The translations under genes and the position numbers were made by a program. A stretch of DNA of 64,000 nucleotides from contig OU744728.1 of NCBI GenBank assembly GCA_916613615.1, positions 36,292,450 to 36,356,449 on the forward strand. The letters run 5' to 3'. Below are positions 48,533 through 60,215 of this stretch, in pieces (within the stretch, counting starts at the first letter, position 1; every line of letters starts with the position of its first letter). The notes under the pieces are model-generated. The model was not told the DNA's origin and did not search any database. It saw nothing but the letters and a program-made list of their open reading frames with translations. This DNA is from Steromphala cineraria (taxonomy: Eukaryota; Mollusca; Gastropoda; Trochida; Trochidae).

Positions 48533-49835
48533 AGGCAGCGGTACTTTTTGTTGTGCCATGTCTAGACTGTTGTATTTTCCTATATAAGCCAATGTATAGG
48601 TTCTAGTTTGTACCAAATGTTAGTGTAATTAAGTCAGTTTTTGTTTTTAAAACGTAATAAAAAGAGTATTCTCTTGATCTAGTTTGGTTAAGTCATATAT
48701 ACATATACATAGAGAAGGATGGATGGCTCTTTTTCGTCAAATATATCTCGACGGGAGAGGAGTATAAGTCAGATATACCAACACTTCCCTCGGTGCTTCA
48801 CTCATTTTACCTCCTGTTTGAATCGTCGATACTAGGGAAGTGTGGGAAAATCTATTACGCATACGTCTGTCGGAATTACATTATAGGATGAATATTATTG
48901 GTAGAGAAGGTAGTGATTTAATACATTTTTGGGACCTCAGTGTGCAGTTTATAAGTGTTGATTGAATGTACAAGATTCCCAATGTCATGCATGTGGTTTT
49001 TCTTATATGCATCGATGGCATCTGACAGTTCAGTAACATGTTGATGTTGCTTGAGGATAGAAATATGAATGAATTAGTTCCTGTGACCTTATCAAGATTT
49101 ACAAAAGAACAAGCATAAACAAGCAGGCAATCGCCTTTAAGTGACTTTACAATCAATGATTATAATGTTGATGAAATTCTTTAAAATTATTGTCATGATA
49201 TTCATTGGTCAATTAGAAAAACTCGAAAAAAATCTTCACTCAGAAAGTGTTATTATCTATGTCAGAAAAACAGCATTTTGCCATATTCCTTGAGCTGCCT
49301 TTGAGTAACTGATACAACCGAATGTATTTTTATATCATACATGACAATTTGATGATAAAACCAATTAAACATAAAACATTTAAATGAATTTCTTAAACAC
49401 TTATTTCACAACACCCATGGTCAATTGAATACACTAAACAAGAAAATGCAGTGTCAATCAATGCATCCTACTAGATATACTGTGTTTTGTTCAAGTGAAA
49501 ATGGTGGCAAGGTGATGACCAACATAGACAGCAGAGACATTAATCGACTTGAAGCATTAAGAAAATGTCTGTTAGTATTGATAGTATTGTTCTATTTGTA
49601 GAAGATAGACGTGCGTGTGAGATAACTGTCTGCTTATATGCTTCAATATATATGATCAACATCCTAAAAGCGCCTGTGAAAGTAATTGTCTGAGTTAGAC
49701 AAATTAGATTCCTGACATTTATGGCAGTAAGTACAAATTGGATATTCTTTTTGGTTTAGTTACAACACCAATATTCTGATATACCTCTGTTTCAATTCCT
49801 GCACAGTACTACGGGATAAAGATGGTAACTTTACA

Positions 49836-50197
49836 TTAAAGGGGCAGTAGCACGTTTTATGGGGCATATAAGGTGATGTCAGGAATATGAAAATTAATGG
49901 TTCCAATTGAAAGACAATGTATTCAAACTAAAAGGAGGAGTAATAATTCAAATATATAACGTAAAGTTTAGCCATGCGATTTATTTTTCCTACAGAAAAA
50001 GAATTAAAGGTGTTCACACAAAATGGCCGCCAGTGGATTTCATCAGAATCTTCACACTTGTCCTCTGACTATGGATGATTGGTTTTTGTAATGAGATTTG
50101 TGTCACTGTCAAGATAATACTTTTAGCATTAGCTTACCATTATCAGTGACAAATTTCAAATATAAAATTATCAAAAAACGTGCTACTGCCCCTTTAA
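49836..50197 (-). mobile_element. TTAA-target MITE, complete
   Basis: TTAA-flanked. Termini AGGGGCAGTAGCACG and CGTGCTACTGCCCCT are perfect. Same body as the other copies, in the opposite orientation to the copy at 40650. Confidence 0.9.
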
Positions 50198-52736
50198 AGC
50201 TTTCTAATTTCTTGCCAATAATCTAAGCAAGGACATTGCTTAAGGAAAGGTACAAACGGTAAACGGAAACAGTAAGAAAAAGCCTTGATGGAAAACGTTC
50301 TGAGCCTTTGAGGTTTTAATCCTTGGCATTCATAACAAGCATCTTTCCTTTGTATGTATGACATGCAGATCTAATTGGTCTCAAAATTATCAAAGACAAA
50401 ATTTCTTTTGGGTTTCAAGATCAAACAATGTATCCCTGATACTTTCAATGTCCAGTCACTTGCAGAGTTTCGATCACTAACATGTATAAATAAGGAGATG
50501 CTCTCTCCTTCTAAGAAACCAGATCAATCAGCTCAATCAATTCTCAACCTTTACCTCTCACATGTATTGATAGCTTGCCATGTGTTCGCTCTGCGTGACT
50601 AGTGTAAGATAAAAGCAGAATCTACTAGTTACTGATACACTGTTATCAAAATGTAAACCTATTTAACAAAAGAATATATTAAGTCAATGAAGTTTATTTC
50701 ATAAAATACCTTAGGCTCAAATAAAATAAAAGAAACATAACTATTTGAAACAAAAGGGGGTACATAGTACAGCCATGTCTATAAGAACATTGTAACTTTG
50801 CTTTCCTTAAGTAGTTTTAACAACTTGTTGTCAAAGAAAAAATATGGCGTGATGAAAGACCATCATATCTACTGGTAAAAAGAAATATTTGAAGTGCACC
50901 AATCCCCAAAAATGTCATTCTACGCCTTGCGTCTCTTGATAAAGATATATTTAGTCAATGACAATAAAATATTTTCAATATTTGCTATTAACGTGAAATC
51001 TGTTTTTTAACAGAATGAAATAATGTAAATTGTTTCAATTCAAATTTTGAAACTGAAGATTTCAAACATACATGAAATAAACATAGCATTTTGTAAAATA
51101 AACAACAATTCAAAAAACACTATTAGCAATAATTACTTTAAAGTACTCAATATAGGTCATAATAATCAGGATACTCAACCCAAACTTAGTAAGATAGATT
51201 TTTGTTTTTTATTAAAACATTGAAATGATATAGATTATATAATAAATGGCCTTTAGCTATTTCTCCGATAGTATGTTCATTATCAATGATATGCTGATGA
51301 TACATGTACATATATGAACTTTCTTGCCCTATTGTATCTATGTATATCTACTTCATTTAATACACTTTCAAGTAGTACATGTGAGAGTTCAAAGAATGGA
51401 AATGCTCAAATTGTATGAACATAAGTTTGATCACTATCTGAATGTCATTTATTTTCATGCAATTATCATCATCAGTTGCCACTTAATATATATCAGAGAG
51501 GTCCGATTGTCGAGGCATAGTGATAGTTTGATTAACTGTTGGTATAATCAGTGCTGGCTAGAAGAACAGTTTTCTTATATTTTGAATTGTTAACATATAC
51601 ACAAAGATTGTTTAGACCGATAATGTGTTATAAATGCTTCTCACGAACGGTTTTGGGTCGCTATGATGTTGTGCATATTTCGCTTTTTACTCATTCGAAA
51701 TTAGAAAAACCACCACTGTAATTATAGGCTACAAACCTAAATGAAGAATTTAGAAAGAGAGACATGCACTGAGCAATACTTGACATATACTGAGCTGTTG
51801 TGAGACACGAATCTTATTCACAGAAATAACATTTATGGATGTTGCTTTCTTCCCTCGGGACATCTGACATCTAATCAAATCCCAAAATACTTACTCATGT
51901 TCCGAATATAAAACAGTAATCTTTATTTGTTCATACAAAGCATAAATTCTTACTGTAGTTCCCGTAGTCAGACACATAGATATAGGTGTTCAATAAATGA
52001 TTGAACCGGATCGGTTCAATAAGTAATTATCTGACTGAGTGCATTTCCTTCCTGTCAAAACAGACAAAGTCGAACTCCTCATTCTGTCCTTCATGTTTGC
52101 TTCAGATGGAAAACAATGTAACCAGCTTCTAGGTTCTGACTCTATTTCAAAATATAACAATGACGTTCATACGCATGAAAAACATCTGAAAAATTAAAAA
52201 ATTGTACCCCCGACCAAGTTGGAAGTAATTTCATTTATTTTTTATTTTTGTACATGTTTTTTAATTATATATATTTTAACAATATCAGAATTTGTCAACC
52301 GATGGCGGAAAAACTATTCTTTCAGATCTTTACAAATTATGTACATGTCATTTACCTTATTGGGAGAGATGAAGTGCTAAATAACAAGGCATACTAATAG
52401 TCATTCTATTGGATAAGACTTTCTCTGACCAATTGCAGAAATACATTCATTCATTCATTCTTCATTTATAGTAGAGGGATGGGGGTTTGTCAAATACTGT
52501 GCAAGATGTCTATTAATGGTCCGGATAATGGGATATCTAAGTTATGGGTTTGTAACAGTAATTTAGTAGGTCAGGGATGCATGGTCGCGGGTATTAGTGA
52601 ACCACGCTCACTGTTTCGCTTATCAAAATCCTAATACCAATTTAACACCTTTAATATTATAACGCAAAGCTTTATTCCATGCAAAGGCATACACTGTTGA
52701 GCGATACAAATCAATGCAATGCGTGTGATGGTATCA

Positions 52737-53094
52737 TTAAAGGGGCAGTAGCACGTTTTTTGATAATTTTATATTTTAAAAATTGCACTTATAATGGTAA
52801 GTAAATGCCTAATGTATTATATTGACAGTGTCAACAATCACATTACACAAGCCAATCAACCATAATCAGAGGACAAAGTATGAGGATTTACATAAAATCC
52901 ATTGGCGGCCATTTTTGTGTGAACACCTTTAATTCATTTTTGTAAGGAATCGCATGGCTGAACCTTACGTTATATAATTGAATTATTACTGCTCCATTTA
53001 GTTTAAATACATTGTCTTTCATTTGGAACCATTTATTTTCATTTTCCTGACATCACCTAATAATCCCCCTAAAAACGTGCTACTGCCCCTTTAA
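52737..53094 (+). mobile_element. TTAA-target MITE, complete
   Basis: TTAA-flanked with perfect termini. Same orientation as the copy at 40650. Confidence 0.9.
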
Positions 53095-53502
53095 GGAATG
53101 CATATTCACTAATCACAGGTGTTTCGTTATCAAATGAACCATCGGACATCAAGAAACCATTGAAGGCACACTTAAAATAGCCCATTCATTTTTATACCAG
53201 GTCTTTAGAATGATGTAATTCCTCAGATCGTCCAATCTTTGGATATATCAGCAGGTGTTTGCTTTGATGCAAATCTTTTTTGACATAATGAGTTTTGTTT
53301 TGCATTATCACTTATAAAACAAGCCATTAAAGAGATGAAGAGGATCACTTGTTTGAACTAATGGTGTTGCTCTAGAAACAATAACACAAAAGCTCTGTGG
53401 TTGTTATTTCACTAAAGGCCATTGACTTTTTTCATTAATAAATGTTGATTATCTTTCAACACCTTTACATGACAGTAATGAATTTTATACTTTTTCTTTT
53501 TT

Positions 53503-53530
53503 ATCATCATCATCATCATCATCATCATCA
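53503..53530. repeat. (ATC)n microsatellite
   Basis: Nine uninterrupted ATC units, followed by a few imperfect ones. It explains the run of D residues in a spurious minus-strand frame. Confidence 0.9.
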
Positions 53531-53606
53531 ACAACATAATCATCATCACATTCGAGTATGATATTGAGTTTGTAAAAACGCATCTTCACAATTCCAAAGT
53601 CAAACA

Positions 53607-54919
53607 TACGAAAGCCTACAAGGGCCAAATTCAGTGATAACATTTTTTTTTTAAAGTTGAAATAACAACTTTTAAAGTTGAAATAACAAGTAATAAAGTT
53701 GAAATAACAAGTTATAAAGTTGAAATAACAAGTTATAAAGTTGAAATAACAAGTAATAAAGTTGAAATAACAAGTTATAAAGTTGAAATAACAAGTTATA
53801 AAGTTGAAATAACAACTTTTAAAAAGTTGAAATAACAACTTTTAAAGTTGAAATAACAACTTTTAAAGTTGAAATAACAAGTAATAAAGTTGAAATAACA
53901 AGTTATAAAGTTGAAATAACAAGTTATAAAGTTGAAATAACAACTTTTAAAAAGTTGAAATAACAACTTTTAAAGTTGAAATAACAAGTTATAAAGTTGA
54001 AATAACAACTTTTAAAAAGTTGAAATAACAAGTAATAAAGTTGAAATAACAAGTTATAAAGTTGAAATAACAAGTTATAAAGTTGAAATAATTGAAACAT
54101 TTGACAATGGAATAATCTTATTAAAGTTCAGGTTAAAGGGGCTGTAGCACGTTTTTAGGGGGAATATAAGGTGATGTCAGGAAAATGAAAATAAATGTTT
54201 CCAATCTAAAGACAATGTATCTAAACTAAATGAAGCAATAATGAATTAAAAAAATAATATTAAGTTAAGTGATGCGATTCATTTTCTTACATAAAATGAA
54301 TTAAAGGTGTTCACACAAAAATGGCTGCCAATGGATTTTATGGGAATCTTAATAATTTGTTCTCTGACTATGGATAATTGGTTTGTGTTATGAAATTTTT
54401 GACACTATCAAAGTAATACATTTAGCATTACCATACAATTATCAGTGAAAAATTGAAAATATAAAATTGTCAAAAAACGTGCTACTGCCCCTTTAAGTAG
54501 TTATAATTACAACTTTAAAAGTTGTTATTTCAACTTTATAACTTGTTATTTCAACTTTATAACTTGTTATTTCAACTTTATTACTTGTTATTTCAACTTT
54601 ATTACTTGTTATTTCAACTTTAAAAGTTGTTATTTCAACTTTATTACTTGTTATTTCAACTTTAAAAGTTGTTATTTCAACTTTATTACTTGTTATTTCA
54701 ACTTTATTACTTGTTATTTCAACTTTATAACTTGTTATTTCAACTTTATTACTTGTTATTTCAACTTTAAAAGTTGTTATTTCAACTTTATAACTTGTTA
54801 TTTCAACTTTATAACTTGTTATTTCAACTTTATTACTTGTTATTTCAACTTTAAAAGTTGTTATTTCAACTTTTTTTTAAAAATGTTATCACTGAATTTG
54901 GCCCTTGTAGGCTTTCGTA
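53607..54919. mobile_element. Foldback-type element with tandem-repeat arms, MITE in the loop
   Basis: The outer ends TACGAAAGCCTACAAGGG (53607) and its complement (to 54919) continue as a near-perfect inverted repeat through AATTCAGTGATAAC and a T-rich spacer. Each arm then becomes a tandem array of 21-bp units containing AAAGTTGAAATAAC, about 20 units on the left (53652-54091) and about 17 on the right (54519-54872), in inverted orientation. Many units are themselves hairpins (AAAGTTG-AAATAA-CAACTTT). CAAACA flanks both sides (53601-53606 and 54920-54925), a likely 6-bp target duplication. This is the architecture of Drosophila FB elements. No transposase is present. Confidence 0.82.
54133..54496 (-). 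mobile_element. TTAA-target MITE inside the foldback loop
   Basis: TTAA-flanked. Termini AGGGGCTGTAGCACG (one change) and CGTGCTACTGCCCCT. Younger than the foldback element it interrupts. Confidence 0.9.
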
Positions 54920-55164
54920 CAAACACTATAAATAATCTTAGTGATAAAAATCAGTCTGTAGTATCCAAGTCATGAATTCTTGCAAATAACTGTGATAACA
55001 TTCAGACTATTTGTTATGTAGCAGACATTAATAATATTAACATGTAAATCCGATAATCAGCCTTAACAAGGTTTTGTTCTTTATGTTAATTAATGCGGTC
55101 AAATGTGTAAAATCTACTAAATAATCTATATTATGAATACATTTGAAGAACTTCAGATTGGACT

Positions 55165-55350
55165 TAACGCTCAATTACACTCTAGGGAGATAACACAGAG
55201 AATGAATGACTGGATGGAGTATGGATTCTTATTGTTAACCTTTCCTGTAAGGGGGATGAGAAAAGCCAGATACTTCTAATGAATGAACATGAGCTGTCTT
55301 CGGTGGATTTATGTTGTGTGGCTGTTGAAGCTTTTTGGATTTGTGGCTTT
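55165..55350 (+). repeat. Exon-like non-coding module, copy 6
   Basis: Matches copy 1 (30671-30885) over GATGAGAAAAGCCAGAT, ATGAATGAACATGAGCT and TGGCTGTTGAAGC. It is some 18 kb from the nearest other copy. Confidence 0.6.
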
Positions 55351-57453
55351 TATCATGTAAAGATGCATTTTACTACGTTTAACTACTAATATTATATTGA
55401 TTTTAAATGATATATACCATTAGTTTGGAAATCATTTGTGGGGTTTTCCATCGTTTTGTTTTTCTTATGAAAATAAACCAACTTTATCAGTATACATGTA
55501 GGAATAATTGATATTTGGTGTATTTCAGCAGTCTACTATTCAGCATTACTATCTCTTGGTGACTGTGTCTTTAATTCGGAAAGTGTACACACTGTGTAAC
55601 TTAATATTTGTCTGAAATTCGAATCATTTACCACATAACCTGCACTATAAAATATCCACGTATTCATTTGTTAACTTTGAATTACAGACAGGTTTATATG
55701 AAATCTAAGAAAAGGTTTATACCATAATAACAGAACTCAGGACAAAATACTGCTTGATATGCTTGGAAACGGTATAGGGTTCTATACTGAAACGTCGCTA
55801 CTGTCAAATTAAGAAGTGGGTGATCCATACAAGTTCCATTTGTCTTCCTTATATCACCAACTTCTAGAATGCTATTCAAACAGTTGAACCCAGGAACTGC
55901 AAATACTATCAACTAAAATAAGTTCCGACAAGTTTTTAATCAAAATGACAACCGCCTTCATTGTTTGCCTATGCCGACCTCATACAATGAACCGATGAAA
56001 CAATGATATTCGTTGTTTTTTGTCATACAGTTTTCCTTACATTGTAAGTACATAAAATGTGAATCTTTTGAGGATATTTACAATGGTTGAATGAACTGCA
56101 GACATATTTTGCAATGTATTTACCTACTTGCATTTGTATTTGCTTTCAACCGCCTCAACACATTTGTAACATAGTTATCGCTTAGATTGCCTACTAATTG
56201 CCTAGATATTCTCACAATCACAGAAAGCATAGATTTTTCAAAGTAATCTGAACAACTTAGATGTAGAACACTGAAGAACAAACACAAAAACAGTCAAAAG
56301 ACTGAAATAATGTTTTCTTACTTTTATAATATGGCTTGCAATCATGGAGTATCATTATCACATGTTCAACGATGGTTCATTTACAGACATACAACTGCTT
56401 ACCAAAAGTTTGTTTAAATGTGAAGGATGTCATCATTTCAGGAAATTTTGAATCGGTCACCAGACTCATAGTCTGAAATTTTAGATCAATTTATAACTTC
56501 ATTATATTTACACTACATACAGTCTATCTGTCTATAAATGGAATTACCCTTACTCTCTGACCAGATGGTTGGAGGACAGCCCAGTATGTTCTTTAACTAC
56601 AGATGGGGCGCCATTATTTTATATAGATAACAGAAATATTTCAATATAATAATTTCATACAAGTTAGATTTTAAAGACAAAATGTTATGAGGTAATTATT
56701 TTCCAACGGTTTAAGAAGAGGGGTTGTACAATAAGTGTTGTTAATATTGAAACGACAAGGAGACGACAGAATAAAGAAAACAATCAAATGAAGTAATAAA
56801 AATGAAAGTTAGATATAATATACGATGCACTCAAACGTATTTATTTTCATCATATTTACAGAGGCCAGTTGTTGTCTTAACCTAATTTGTCCTGTTTACA
56901 AGATACTGAGAGCCTTTGATGGTTTGGTCTGATTTACCAGATAATGTAATTATCCCGGAATGACCTACCAATCAAACAAATGGTCTCACAAACCGTGCCT
57001 ATTGATTTTCCAATGTCTTTCTACAGGAACATGATTAATGTATTTTAACAGGAGGAGATGTAGACAGATAAAAATACATTTCTGAATGCATTTCAACAAA
57101 CACACCCTTGTAAACCAATTAAAAGGGGTTAGTTTTCCACATGTAAATATAAATTAACACAATGATTATCAATATTTGATGTCCCTTTTTCGTCGAATTC
57201 TTATTTTAAATAATGTTTATAATATAGTAATGAAGAAACAATTGTGTAAATTAATGAATCAAAATGGGAATTTAATAACTTCTTGAATGATTAACAGGCA
57301 GAATAACTGCAAATAGCAGCAATACAACGAAGTAAAAAAACTTAGCATGTTGGTTATGCTTCTTGTCTTCTGTCAAGTAAATGTTACATATATATATTTC
57401 CTCTCCACTAAAGCAACACTCATCTAGAATTTTGAGGGCTAACCTGAACACAA

Positions 57454-57471
57454 CATATATATATATATATA
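57454..57471. repeat. (AT)n microsatellite
   Basis: About nine AT dinucleotides. Confidence 0.85.
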
Positions 57472-57671
57472 CAACAATATCAAGCCAGTGCTTGTTATAT
57501 ATTTGCTTTGAAGTTTTTTCATGAAAGAATACATACATTGTATTATTGAGATATTTTGTTGTATACAAGATTCATGATTTTTTTTTATCAAACCAAAGAT
57601 GAAGCACTTATAAACACTTGTCAACTAATTGTTTCTTATTTTGTTCTGTATGTTACACCTGAGAAATTTTG

Positions 57672-57893
57672 AATGCAATCATGATTATACATTTATTAGT
57701 GTTGTTCTCTTTTCTTGTAAGCCCTCTAAGCCCTGACAGCTATAACAAGAGACACCACAAGATGACATATCTCACTGTCCCCCAACAGAGTTACGTTTCC
57801 ATAGAAACTGTCAGAAATAAAACTCTGAACAGGTTGAAAATAAACAAGGCACATTTACATATGCTGACTAATCCACACACCAATTTTCATTGA
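57672..57893 (+). other. Small ORF with signal-peptide-like start
   Basis: An ATG-initiated frame of about 74 codons begins MNAIMIIHLLVLFSFLVS, a plausible signal peptide, and later has a basic NKRHHK site. No family recognised, no cysteines and no splice or codon support. Chance in AT-rich DNA is the default explanation. Confidence 0.15.
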
Positions 57894-60215
57894 GCTACAT
57901 GTAGTTCTAATAGTTTTTGAGCTCGGGAAATGAAATGATTGCGGACAAATGGACAGGGCGATGACTATATTCTATGGTATTACATACTGGTGGGATAACA
58001 ATTCCGGTTGTGTACTTCTGCTAGCATTCATTTTGACCAGGACAGTGACAGACAGAAGCACTCAACTTGCAGTATAAGGTATTTATATGTCTCGATACAT
58101 TGTTCCATTTGGCTGAGCTTGTGAACGTACCGTCCGGTTTTATGGTTATATATATGAATGTTCTTAATGATAGAAGAGAGAAGCGTCTGTGAAATTATTG
58201 TCTGGAAGTAATGAATACGATGCCAATGTCATTTATGCCATTAATTACAAAGGGGGTCTTCTCTTTTGGCGACTATTGTGTATTGGCTCCAAATAGTGGT
58301 AATTTCTTCATTGACACATGATTTGATGAAATACAAAATCTTTATTGTTTGGCAAAAGAGACATGTAAAAACAGATTGACCTACACAAATTTTGTAAAAG
58401 TTATTTCGACACTCAGCTTTAACAGCCTTAGCAAACTTAATTAAGGACACTTCTGTGTTATTGATCTGGAAAACCATTCATAACATTGATTACATCAAAC
58501 GACATATGCTGTGTCCATTTCTTATAAATATTTAATTTGAGTACAAACTGTTTTGCCACAAAACGAATTTGACCTTTACTCTTTAATATTTTCCTATTCA
58601 GTCGGGGGAAAAAGATTCAATCATTCCCTGTTGGATTATTCTCCCAATCTATGTCAAATAAATCAAAAAACTTATGATCAATCATATGACTTAATTACTA
58701 GATGTTCTATCTCTCTAAGAATACAGATCAATCAGCCCAACCAATACTTCTTTTGCCCTTAGCTCTGAAATGTCTTGATGAGCCTGTCAGGCATTAGCAG
58801 TACATGACCAACGTAAGATAAGAGCAGAAATTATCCGTTTGTTTATAAACACCAAGAGGCAAATATATCTACTTAACGTCTATATTCATTTAACAACAGT
58901 GAGGAATCCCCTATCCTGTTTCCTCGTCTCCTGTGTCATGCAAGAATGAATGAGTATATCTTTTTCCATTATTACAATTTTGAAACTGAACAAGAAACAA
59001 ATCCGTCCCTCTACTAATATTAAAGATCATGAGATGCCTGCAGCTCTCGTATTGATGAGCCGACCATGCGTTTGCTGTGTTTGCGTAATGTAAGACAGGA
59101 TCCGTTAGTTAACTAACACTCCATCACCGTGATGGTAACATAGGTTGTTCCTGTTTCCTCTTGAAACCCAATATTTCAAAATGTACTATCAAATGATATC
59201 AATACTTTAAGCAACTTCTTCAATAAATTGAGTTACAATAAAGTAATCTGGATATTCAAAGGATCATCATCTACTTACGTTATTTTTTTCCAAAAATGGT
59301 ATCTTAATAATCGTTACATTTTCTCTACAGCTTCTTAATTACATCAGAATACATGTAGTAATGCATATTGATTTTTCTTGAAATTTCTGATAATTCCTTT
59401 CAATTTGATGGCCCTCATAAGGTCATAAATGTGTATGTATAGAACTGAAACTTTCATAATTGAAGTGCAATACAAATAACTCAAAGTAATATTATTCTAA
59501 GTTGAGGATTTGTGTTCATATCGCTACGGATATCAAATCCCATTTGATTTCAGAAAAAAAGATACTTTATACATGTAGACAGATATAACCTCTGATTGCG
59601 TCAAAAGAGTAAAATTGTAGGCTCCCCAACAAACATATATAACGTTATTGTAAATCAATCTCATTATGGGGATTCATTCATATTTTTCCGTGTTAATTGG
59701 ATACAATCTTTCTACATAGAAACAGTATGGTTGAAGCACAAAGCTGAAGCTGGATACAGTTGTAACAGATGTCCTGAGACCTAACTGATGAAAATCGTTA
59801 AAGCTCATAGGATTGCACTCAGCAACACTTGACATATGCTCACCTCTTGCGATATGCGAGACACGAATTTCATGCACAGAAATATCATTATGGATTTGGC
59901 TTCCCTGGAGACATTCTGTATCTTGCTGAATCAAAAGTACCAACTCCTGTTCAGTTTTATTCTAATACTCTTTTTACAACAGACAAAAGTATTACCTCCC
60001 GTTCCGATTTTCACAGTTTTGCTCTAATACTTAACTTATGCTATGCTTTCACTGTAGGTAAGTGTGAATACAGAGTGAGTGACGAGAGATCGATAGAAGA
60101 TCAATCCATCTTGGTGCGATAAGCAATATTCTTGACTGAATGCTTCCCCTTTCTGTCAAAACAGGCCAAGTCGATAACACTTGATTTAGTTGCCGATTGC
60201 CTTCATTTTGGTTTG

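Larger units (their letters stand above)
45650..52110. repeat. Triplicated segment, unit 2
   Basis: Landmarks O (45695-45780), P (47190-47340), R (50440-50630) and Q (51980-52100) occur in order. It is enlarged by SINE, LINE and MITE insertions. The P part matches unit 3 (56880-57030) closely, including CAATCAAACAAATGGTCTC. Confidence 0.6.
56860..60215. repeat. Triplicated segment, unit 3
   Basis: Landmarks P (56880-57030), R (58685-58830, with a second partial R at 59010-59110) and Q (60095-60215, with CAGGCCAAGTCGATAA) occur in order. It lacks the LINE and MITE found in unit 2. Open frames here are not preserved in unit 2. Confidence 0.55.

Noticed and set aside
53485..53838. A 117-codon frame with a 7-residue CYFNFIT repeat and a poly-Asp tail
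   Set aside because: It is the translation of the 21-bp foldback array and the ATC microsatellite. The repeat is periodic because 21 is a multiple of three.
53503..54872. CRISPR-like array
   Set aside because: The units are contiguous 21-mers without unique spacers, in a eukaryotic foldback element.
59829..60122. A 97-codon frame in unit 3
   Set aside because: Starts with TTG, and the matching stretch in unit 2 (about 51790) has an in-frame stop within the first codons.
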